Part shown: piece after piece, positions 55,692 through 64,000 of the stretch
Position numbering within the stretch: position 1 is the first letter of the stretch
Layout of the letters: each line of letters opens with the position of its first letter
DNA from: Euphorbia lathyris
Taxonomy: Eukaryota > Streptophyta > Magnoliopsida > Malpighiales > Euphorbiaceae
DNA: 64,000 bases
Assembly: GCF_963576675.1 (NCBI RefSeq)
Contig: NC_088919.1
Location: 41,996,501 to 42,060,500, forward strand
Direction: 5' to 3'
Made by a program: the position numbers and the translations under genes
Notes under the pieces: model-generated
The model's database searches: none
Told to the model about the DNA's origin: nothing
The model's input: the letters and a program-made list of their open reading frames with translations, nothing else

Positions 55692-56042
55692 TGTTATAAA
55701 TAATTACCATTAGGTTAATTATTATTAATGGATGTCCACCATTTAAATGCATAGCCACCAAATTTAATGTATGAACACCAACAACTAAATATGTATTAAA
55801 TATAGACATGTTATGCTTAAAGATAAGTGTAATTAGGTCCATTCATTTTGTAACCCTACTACTATAAATAGGCTTATACCCCATTTGTAATATACACCAA
55901 GATTAAGCTCTTATGCTATTATAATCTTTCTCTCAATCTAAGTTCTTCATTATAATATTATTAATCTCCATATATATTTACATACATTTATTAATCTACA
56001 TATAAATTATAATCACACTATAATTTCGGTAATTTTATAACA
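55692..56042 (+). repeat. right LTR of copia
   Basis: TGTTATAAATAATTACC ... TTTTATAACA, directly after polypurine tract CCAAGGGGGAG (55681-55691). The host sequence that follows (AAAATGTAG) resumes Harbinger element E4. Confidence 0.85.
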
Positions 56043-56242
56043 AAAATGTAGTATTTAGGTGTGTTTTTATATGTGTAAATGAGTTGGATATTTATAAGGA
56101 TTTTTTTTTTCAAAAACTAGCTTATAAAACATTACCGTTATATATATATATATATATATATATTTAATTTTTTTTTCAAATTTTAGTGAGATGCAACGGA
56201 TATATATTATTGGATATAGAAAATTGATGAAAAATGAAACAG

Positions 56243-56279
<37 letters not shown>

Positions 56280-56540
56280 CTGATATATTATATTCTCATC
56301 TCACCTTTTTCTGTTTTTTAAAAAATAAAATAAATCAAATTTCAGTCCAAAATTGCAGCTGAGACGTGCCTCATGCGTACGTGTATCACACGCGCCAGCT
56401 GAGGCGCGATCTCAGCCGCAGGTACGCCCCAATTCCCACATTTCACTTCACACTCACTTTTTAACTTTGGTGAATTACTTTTCTGATACAATAATTCTCT
56501 CTTCTCACATAACTCTCTCCCCAACAACATAATAAATTCA
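56043..56540. mobile_element. right part of Harbinger element E4
   Basis: Matches the inner part of E3 (GTGTTTTTATATGTG, GGATATTTATAAGG) and carries the GC-rich palindromic block seen in E1 and E2 (56354-56420: CAGCTGAGACGTGCC ... GAGGCGCGATCTCAGCCG). The right terminus is not clear. (TA)n runs lie at 56140-56163 and 56247-56275. Confidence 0.55.
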
Positions 56541-56799
56541 ATATTAACTATTAAAACTACAAAAATATTTATCCAATATAATAATTAATTCAGTACTATT
56601 ATTATTTCAATAAAATTAAATAAAAAATAATTATTACTAAATAATTTGAAAATTATTATGTGATTAATTATTTATTAATTGATTTTTTTTAAAAACACTC
56701 TTAGAATAATTATTATTAATCGATTAAAATATAAATTACATACGACGAAATAACATAATATTGTAAGAGAATCATGCATTAAGGTTGGTGACTCCGAAA

Positions 56800-58064
56800 T
56801 GTTGCCTTATGTGTTCAACTAGATCGAGTTTGAGATTCATATGGGTGACTCTACTACAAACCTGTAAATCCTGGGATTAGTAAAGCGGCGAAATCAAGAG
56901 TAGGTCCACGACTAAGGTTTTCAATACCGACTAGTTCCTATACTTCTAAAGGATAGGGTCTGGAGTACAAGTGTGGCTCATCTTCGACAATCATGTTACG
57001 CAGTATAATACAAGCTTCCATAATATCATGTAATTTACTTTGGTCCCAAAGCCAAACTGGTCCACAAACAATAGCAAAATGGGCTTGTAGTACCCCAAAT
57101 GCTCATTTAATATCCTTCCTTGCACTCTCGTGCTTCTGTTTGAAAGTGACTTTCTTTGGTTCAACTGCATGTGGAAAGCTTTTCACAAATGTAGCTCAGT
57201 CGGGATATATACCATCTGTTAGGTCGTATCTCATCTTCTACATCTTATTATTGACAGTGTATTGCTCTTATGAGGCTACTTCTTGTAATTTGTCTCGAAA
57301 CAAATGTGACCTGTTCAACACATTGAGGTCGTTGTTCGACCCAACAACACCAAAGAATGCATGCCAAATCAACAGAGCTTGTGAATCGACTGCTTCAAGC
57401 ATGATTGTAGGAACCCCATGATCTCTTCTAATGTATTTTCCTACCTAATATGAAAAGTTTTCCAAGCCCAATGCATACAGTCAAGACTTCCAAGCATCCC
57501 AGGAAACCTATGGGTTTCCTCATGCATTTGAAATAAGCGATGGACATCAGCAACATTAGGCTTCCTTATATAAACTGCTCCGAACACCTCGATAATAGCA
57601 CGCCAAATTTTTTCAAGACATTCAAATGCAGTACACTCAACAATTCTAATGTACTCATCTTCACGATCAACGACTTCTCCATATGCAAGCATGCGAAGCG
57701 CCGTTGTGCATTTTCGAAGTGGAGTAAGTCCTTTCTTCTTTGTTGCATCAACCCTCTATAGGAAATACACTATGTGATTCCCCAATGCCTCCACAATACA
57801 TACGAACACCGATCTACTCATGCGAAATCTTCTACGAAAAAAGGTATCATTGTATACTGGTTGGTTAGCAAAGTAATCCTTATACAAACGTGATGCACTT
57901 TCTTCACGATTTCGATCTACATATTTTCGACATCGAGGTGATGCAGATGGTTGTGATATTTGTTGCAAGAACTCGAGTTCCATTTTCTCATCTGCTTCGT
58001 CCCACATATTTCTAATAGCATTTACTCTCGACTGATAAAAATTGTGTCCATCCGAACTTGACAT
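56800..58064 (-). pseudogene. PIF/Harbinger transposase (E5)
   Basis: Starts MSSSDGHNFYQSRVNAIRN at 58064. N-terminal helix-rich part (YFANQPVYNDTFFRRRFRMS), then the DDE_4-type core: GSLDCMHWAWK with the first Asp, DFFGVVG-like segment (AFFGVVGSNNDLNVLNRS), and ARKDIK-x-AFGVLQAHFAIV with the region of the catalytic Glu. Tail IILRNMIVEDEPHLYS. At least four frameshifts or stops break it. HARBI1-like nuclease family. Confidence 0.82.
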
Positions 58065-58979
58065 TTTGTGAAGAATACAATAAAAATATGAGAATACATT
58101 GTTGAGTTTCTGAGAATACAATTTTGAGAACCTTAGACTTAATTTATTGGTAAAAATTGTGTCCATCTGAACTTTGTATTTAATGTTATAAATTTATTGG
58201 TGAAAATCTGGTGAAAGCCATAATTTATTTGTTTGTAATTAATTTATTGGTGAAAAAGTCAGTACCATTTATAGTTTGTAATAAGTTTATTGGTGAAACA
58301 ACTAAATTAAACAACTATATTACACAAACTAGTTACACAAAGTAATTAAACAACTATATTACGTAAATTAAACAACTGAATTATACAAAATAATTAAACA
58401 ACTAATTTAAACAAACTAATTTAAACAACATACATTTAAAACCATATTTAAACAAACTAATTTAAACAACATACATTTAAAAACAACAAAAATTAAAAAA
58501 ATAAGCATAAACTAAAAACAAGCTGACTTAAAATAAACTACTTATTTAAAACAATCATACTTGGACTTAATGTATGCGCACATTTGCTCGTGTTGAACTA
58601 ATTTTGTCGCATCCATATCCGATGTATCTTTCTCGAGAAATTCGAAATCTTTCACCCTAATTTCTTCGGTCTAATTACGAAGAAATATTACCCCTTATTC
58701 CACTAATAGTTGGTTTGTTCTAATTTTTTCTTTTTGTAATTCTATGAAAAATTCATTTTCCACCAACTTAGAAGATGCACAGCCTTTTGTTTCCCTTTAG
58801 CAGTGTTCTTAGCGGCCTTTTGTCCCATTGGACATTAAGGAAACGATTGCACATCGTTCATTAATTCAGCAGGGTGAACCATGTTCTCCTATCGATGAAA
58901 ATTTCGTTCTTTTTGATGAATCTCCATCGTTGTGTCTTTCTTTAAAAGCGAGCCATTTGGTTTCCTCTTTCATTATCAT
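58065..58979. other. inter-ORF spacer of E5
   Basis: AT-rich with a tandem AACAACATACATTTAAAA repeat (58425-58490). The end toward 58979 continues ORF1 sequence in broken frames (WMIMKEETKWLAFKERH and similar). Confidence 0.45.
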
Positions 58980-59748
58980 CCAACAATGAAGAAACTAAAA
59001 TTTGGAGCCATGCCTCTGAGCGTACAATTCCTCGGCCTTCTCAATAATTTGCGAATCTGAATGCTCGCTTGGTTTCAGTCGGACAATATCGGAATAACAC
59101 CCAACAAAATCACTTACTATTTCACTAATTCTGTAAAATTTTATTGAAGCCGTATTCTCTTTTATTAAAGAAGGACCTTCGGGCTTATAAATATTGTAAT
59201 GGTTGGTGATTCTCTTCCAAAAATCACCCATCCTTTGATCTGTACCCACGATTTCATCGTTTGCAATTGTTAACCAATAAATTTTTTTCAAGTGTATTAT
59301 TCCACTTGAACCTCGTTGTTGACCCGCCAACAGCTTGTGCTTGAGGTATTGTTGCTTCAACGCACTCATCAATTGAACCCATATTTGGAGATTCAACATT
59401 AATAGGGACTTGACTGGAACCATCCTTACGTTTTGTTTCTTGACCCATATACGGATCATTAGCAAATGGCGCTCGTGGGTAGTAGTTTGGCCTCGTAAGG
59501 TAATTTCCCGACATATTCATATAAGGGTGAGGGAATTCGGGATTGAAAAAGTTTTGAGGGTTTGGAGGATAATGCATATACGAATCATAAAAGGCTTGTG
59601 CTGTTGGCCTAATAGGAGAGCTTTCAAAAATTGGCGTATTTGGGGTTTTTGCATTTTGGTTCGGGGATTGTAAGTTTTGTGTTTCGGGATTTTGAGTATT
59701 TGGAACCTGAGAAAAATATTGGCTAAAATATTCTTCATTGTTCTCCAT
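58980..59748 (-). pseudogene. PIF/Harbinger ORF1, Myb-like (E5)
   Basis: MENNEEYFSQYFSQVPNTQN starts at 59748. An Asn/Pro/Tyr-rich leader is followed by a Myb-like region (TTRFKWNNTLEKNLL, then in another frame IANDEIVGTDQRMGDFWKRI, NHYNIYKPEGPS) and EKAEELYAQRHGSKF. A single frameshift at about 59260 divides it. It is the partner gene of the transposase at 56800-58064, on the same strand about 900 bp upstream. The fossil at 9067-10545 is a relative. Confidence 0.75.
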
Positions 59749-59881
59749 TAAAAATAAACAGAATACAATTAAATTAGATAGAATAGAAGATTATTAGTAG
59801 TGAATAGTGAAACTTATGTTGATTTATAGAGTAAAAGTAAAATTTTCCACCATTATTACACAAGTTATTACATTAATTATA

Positions 59882-60402
59882 GGGTAAATTACACCCATGG
59901 CCACTGAGCTTTATCCATTTTCACATTATGGCCACTGAACTTCATTTCTTCCCGGTATGGCCATTGAACTTTACACTTTTTAACACCGGTGGCCACTTAA
60001 CGTCTCAAAACGATCATTGACGGCTAAAAATAAAAAATCCAAAGCGTTAATGATATTCTAAGGAACTTTAATTCTTGAAAATTTTCGTTTTAAGGTCATT
60101 TAGGCGTTGTTTGGTTAGGAGAGAAAAAATGAATTTTTAGAGAGAGCTTTAAAAAATATGATTTTTGAAAATAAAAAATATGGTTTCATGGTAAATGTCG
60201 TTCTGAACAACTTTAATTCTTGAATATTTTCATTTTGAGGTCGTTAACGATCGTTAACAGTCATTTTGAGAAGTTAGTTAAATTTGAGTGACCACCGATG
60301 TTAAAAAGTGTAAAGTTCAGTGACCTTACCGGGAAGAAATGAATTTCAGTGGCCATAATGTGAAAATGGATAAAGTTCAGTGGCCATGGGTGTAATTTAC
60401 CC
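59882..60402. mobile_element. MULE-like MITE
   Basis: Ends GGGTAAATTACACCCATGGCC and GGCCATGGGTGTAATTTACCC are perfect complements. An exact 10-bp target duplication ATTAATTATA lies at 59872-59881 and 60403-60412. The arms hold repeated CACTGAACTT words. Confidence 0.87.
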
Positions 60403-60432
60403 ATTAATTATATTTACCAACTTAACTACTTC

Positions 60433-60668
60433 CTACCAATAATATTTAAAACCCATCAATTTAAAAAAAAATAAAAATAAAATATAGCATCACCGAAAAT
60501 GAAACAAAATCCAATCAATTTAATATATAAAACAAACATTAAATACCTATTGACAGTAGAAATACTAAAACCCATCAATTTACAAAAAAAGTAATAAAAT
60601 ATAGCATCACCGAAAATGATGAAACAAAATCCAATCAATTTAATATATAAACCAAACACTAAAAATAC
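60433..60668. repeat. direct duplication of about 100 bp
   Basis: AACCCATCAATTTA ... ATATAGCATCACCGAAAATGA ... TCCAATCAATTTAATATATA occurs at about 60431-60543 and 60570-60668, with short indels. No coding role is seen. Confidence 0.7.
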
Positions 60669-61515
60669 GTTACAATAAAATATTAACATACATTTTGTTA
60701 AAAATTCCAGCACAATTAATAATAATAAATGTAAAAAAAACACATCACTTGCTGTTTTTGGTGACGCACCAAAAGTAGGCATTGAGGTGCTTCTGTGCAT
60801 TGATGTTATCTTTTTGAGAGTATTTTAGTCCATTTTTTTTTGAGAAAGGGGATTATATTGCTAGAATATATATAACAAACAACACTTAACAACAAGAGGT
60901 CTAATAGTTTGTCATAACAATTTATTTCAAAGTAACAAGGTTATTAGAACCATTAGAGATGGTCTAATTAAAATACAACTAACAATTTTTTATTCAATAA
61001 AATAATTAATTAAATACTTATTATTATTTAAAAAAAGTTAAATACTTATTATTAATAATTTTTTTTTAATAGTTTGTCTGATTTCTTGATTCGAGACTCA
61101 TCAAATTTTTCGGTTCGAGACTCGTCAGACACTTTTTCAGTTGGTGAATAAAAAATTAAAATATTGATTAATTTTTTTTGAAAGTAAAAAATATTGATTA
61201 ATTAATATTTATTAATTGGAGTTTGTAAATATAAAATATAGATCTAAAAATAAACATAATTCTCTTGTATTTTATTTATAAAAAATAGTAACTTTTTTTT
61301 AAAAAATAAAAAATAAATAACTAGTATTTGTATTTCAAAGAGTGGCAGGTAGTAGACCCACCATTGTCTGCCACTTACTCACCGAATACACTTGTGATTA
61401 CATAAGATTTTCAACGTGTGGCACACTCTTCATTTGAAGTCCTGCGTGTTTATCACTTTCCTTTTCTCACCTGTTTTATTATATTTTTTTTTATAAAAAA
61501 CCCGTTGTTGATTAG
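60669..61515. other. AT-rich spacer
   Basis: No gene. A possible Harbinger-type end AACCATTAGAGATGGTCTAA lies at 60950-60969 and could close E5. Confidence 0.3.
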
Positions 61516-61518
61516 TAA

Positions 61519-63490
61519 GGTGCTGTTTGATAAAACTGAAAATTAAGTGCTGAAAAATTAAGTGTTGAATATTATAAAGACTGAAAGTATTAAACTGTCA
61601 AACTGTTTGGTTTATTTTGAAAATTAAGTGCTGAATATAATCATTCTGTTTGATAACTATAACACGAGAAAATATAAAATAAAAAATTGGACAACTTTAT
61701 CCTTATATATATATATATATAAAGTTTTATCCTTTAATATTATTCTAAAGAAAAAAATACAATAAATTTAACAATATTATAAATACTCAAATGAAACTAA
61801 AAAATTATACATTAAACAATTGATTATCAATTTGATCTCGCAAGCCGCTCATAAACATTTGATCTGTATGTCCATGTACCGACCCTTCAGTGTTCATCGA
61901 AACATTATTTGTGGATCAAAAATCAAGTCTTCTCCGTCAAATCTATCAAAAAAAATCATCATTCACACTTATTTTGCGAAGATAATTATGAATAACGACA
62001 CATGAAATGACAATATTCCTCTGCACAGGATACGTATATGGTGCCATTCTCTTTAAAATACGAAATCTTGCTTTTAAAACACCAAATGCACGTTCAATCA
62101 CATTTCTTAATCTTGCATGTGCATGATTAAACATTTCTTCTTTTGTTCTAGGATGCTGACCATTTTGAAAATCTGATAGCCAATATCGAGTATTGCGATA
62201 AGGAACCATAAATCCTCTTGTATTTGCATACACAGCATCACACAAATAATATTTTTCTGCAATAGATAAAAAATACATGAGAATATATGGTTGTAATTGT
62301 TAAACTTTTTATCAATTTAATAAAGCAACTATATTTAATTTGGAAAATTACCTGGTGGAGGAAATGGAAAATTATTTATTGGATCACGCATTATTTCAGT
62401 TAATACTCTTGAGTCATGTGCTACTCCTTCCCATCCAGCCCAAACAAATGTGAAAATCATATCAAAATCACATATAGCAAGCACATTTTGGTAACATTCT
62501 CCTCTCCCTCTTCCTCGATATGGGGTTTGTTGTTCAGGCGGTATAACGGCTTGGATAAGAGTCCCATCAAGAGCACCAACAACACCCTATTATTATTACA
62601 AGGTAATAAATTACTTCATATTAAAAAGTATTAAATATATTTGTAAATTCGTAAATTACCTAAAATATTTGTCGAAGTCGTCGATGATGCTGCACTTTAT
62701 CTAAATCGGGGTTAAAAGTTGTAGGTATAAACATTTCCTTAGCAAAATATAGCATTGCCTTTAGAACTTCATGAAAATAAGAATGTATAGTTTGAGTTGA
62801 ATGGTTGAATCTTCGCTTCACAGCACGAGTACTAAAATTTTGGCTTAACGTCATAAAAAACATTGCTATATTTTCCTCAACCTTAACATAACGACTATCT
62901 TTTAACCATCCTTTGATTTTGAAATGAAGACACAAAGATAAAAAAGCTTCATTTTTCATTCTTAACATTTCTTGACAATGTGCTGCATTTCCATTGAGTA
63001 TTCTTTGACATACTCATTTCCTTTCAGAGATGAATTAGTGTCTGGTCTTCTCCCAACGCGCTTTCTATTTAATTTCTTCTTTATCAAAAGTATTGCAATT
63101 AGTTTCAAACTTTTCCTTTGCTTTTCGGCCAACATACTGTCATACACTTTAAATAAGAAATATTAATACATAAAAAAGTATATATATAAAATAAAAACAC
63201 ACTAATTAATATTAAATTATATAATACAATGATATGCATAATATGATTTAATAAAATATTTATTAAACTAAAACATAATTATAATAAATTATTAATAAAC
63301 TTCATATTCAAAAGTAACAAATAAACTAGATTGAAAAAAAAACAAAAGATGTTAAATATTTTAAAATAATCCTAATTTTTTAGCATTCATTTTGATCCAA
63401 CTAATTCTAACTTCTTCGGGCTTTTGAGCAAACATCATCCACTGCTCCCGATATGTCTTGTTTTCATAAAAAAATACTACATGCAGCAAT
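61519..63490 (-). mobile_element. PIF/Harbinger element, second family
   Basis: The left end GGTGCTGTTTGATAAAACTG follows TAA (61516-61518). Subterminal AATTAAGTGCTGAAAAATTA words are shared with the MITE at 15773-18609. The transposase is on the minus strand. At 63370-63440 a minus-strand segment reads QWMMFAQKPEEVRISWI, possibly the start of an ORF1. The right end was not found: at about 63490 the sequence changes to LTR-like DNA. Confidence 0.65.
61946..63147 (-). pseudogene. HARBI1-like transposase, three exons
   Basis: Exon 1 (62660 to about 63147) has LSQNFSTRAVKRRFNHSTQT with one frameshift near 62965. Exon 2 (about 62350-62588, between TAATAATAATAG and GTAATTTTCC splice sites) has GVVGALDGTLIQAVIPP and the second catalytic Asp in GVAHDSRVLTEI. 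Exon 3 (61946 to about 62255, after TATCTATTGCAG) has KYYLCDAVYANTRG and the Glu in NVIERAFGVLKARF. The DDE triad is visible and only one lesion is obvious, so this is the best-preserved Harbinger transposase here. Confidence 0.8.
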
Positions 63491-64000
63491 GATGACTAGT
63501 GGAGAATTTCCGATTAGCTTCCGTCCCTGTGGGGGCGTCGTGGGGTTCGACGGGGGGAAGCTCCGATGCCAAAGTCAGTATAGAGAATGGAAGAATAAAC
63601 TGAATTGACAAAGTAGGGTGTTAGGGTTGTGAGAATGTATACCTTGATAGCTTGAGATGCAAGCTATATATAGTCAGGAAGTTGTAACCCTTAGTAACTA
63701 GAAAGTCTCCATTAATGCTTCATTAATGGCGGTTACTGGTTTCCTTTAAGTATGTCCGTTAGCTCATTAATAGCTCATTAATTGCCTTTATTGAGGAATC
63801 GGCTCAGCTGTTCAGCTGGCGGATCGAAGGGTGATGACGAATCTAATGTAGGTTTGACTACGGATCTCGCGTGGCGGAGTCTCGGTGATCCGCCCATCGG
63901 ATGTCTTTGCTAGATACGCCATGGCCTTTTTTGACCGGTTCAATACGTGGTCGTTTGGGTAAATATCTCCTTTGATCCCTTGGATAATATCCCGATGTTA
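63490..64000 (-). mobile_element. part of an LTR (probably Ty3/gypsy), runs off the window
   Basis: From TGATGACTAGTGGAG the base composition jumps to much higher G+C. On the minus strand CTATATATAGC (63668-63678) looks like a TATA box. Repeated CGGATC, GGCGGA and GGATCGAAG words suit a gypsy LTR. There is no coding sequence and the other end lies outside the window. Confidence 0.45.

Larger units (their letters stand above)
50008..56042 (+). mobile_element. rearranged Ty1/copia retrotransposon
   Basis: Plus-strand element with LTRs 50117-50454 (338 bp) and 55692-56042 (351 bp), primer site CGTTATCAGCAC at 50455, pol, and a polypurine tract before the right LTR. Unusually, sequence left of the left LTR (50008-50116) matches the 3' internal end and polypurine tract found before the right LTR (55563-55691). 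The left border is therefore element sequence, not host sequence. gag and protease are missing. A MULE-like MITE and a small gene-like ORF occupy the 5' internal region. Confidence 0.8.

Noticed and set aside
58425..58490. CRISPR-like spaced repeats
   Set aside because: Short AT-rich tandem repeats in a eukaryotic transposon; no constant repeat with unique spacers of fixed length.

Overview
The window is nuclear DNA from a flowering plant, most likely a eudicot. It is AT-rich and transposon-dense. The plant-specific signs are a Sirevirus-type Ty1/copia element, an L1 LINE with a DUF4283-type ORF1, hAT, PIF/Harbinger, MULE-like and Stowaway elements, and polycistronic snoRNA loci with telo-box and site-II-like promoter motifs. 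Little of it is ordinary protein-coding DNA. All calls come from reading the sequence; no database was searched.

Host functions. Three related snoRNA loci dominate. Locus A (minus strand, about 250-1640) and locus C (plus strand, about 40771-42005) each carry three or four C/D box snoRNAs and at least one well-folding H/ACA snoRNA behind a TATA box. Two of the C/D guides match universally conserved 18S rRNA. Locus B (minus strand, about 12616-14556) is a decayed copy in which a short Cys-rich protein gene (13637-14020) lies between the first snoRNA and the rest. Gene-like exon fragments of an unidentified gene lie at 36003-38330.

Transposons, left to right. An hAT MITE (2758-3313) and a foldback MITE (3340-3503) are followed by a full-length but mutated L1 LINE (3545-8819). 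A fossil Harbinger fragment lies at 9067-10545, a GC-rich hAT MITE at 14665-15216, and a three-level nest at 15773-18609. A hAT transposon with exact 8-bp target duplications spans 19144-33790. Its transposase gene is split by a young 10.3-kb Sirevirus (22194-32538) that keeps an intact gag, a pol with only two stops, and an extra 565-codon ORF. Further right are a copia end, a hAT relic, a gag-only LTR element (36218-37827), a Stowaway MITE (39961-40225), and a terminal-inverted-repeat element that appears to carry a piece of an ABCD2-like transporter gene (43683-45059).

From 45321 to 56540 lies a cluster of related PIF/Harbinger elements, one of which encodes only the Myb-like ORF1. One member is split by a rearranged copia element containing a small membrane-peptide ORF. 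Two more Harbinger transposase genes follow (56800-59748 and 61519-63490), and the window ends in part of an LTR at 63490-64000.

Most boundaries are supported by target-site duplications read directly on both sides: 13 bp for the LINE, 8 bp for hAT, 5 bp for LTR elements, TAA/TTA for Harbinger and 9-10 bp for MULE-like MITEs. This lets the order of nested insertions be worked out.
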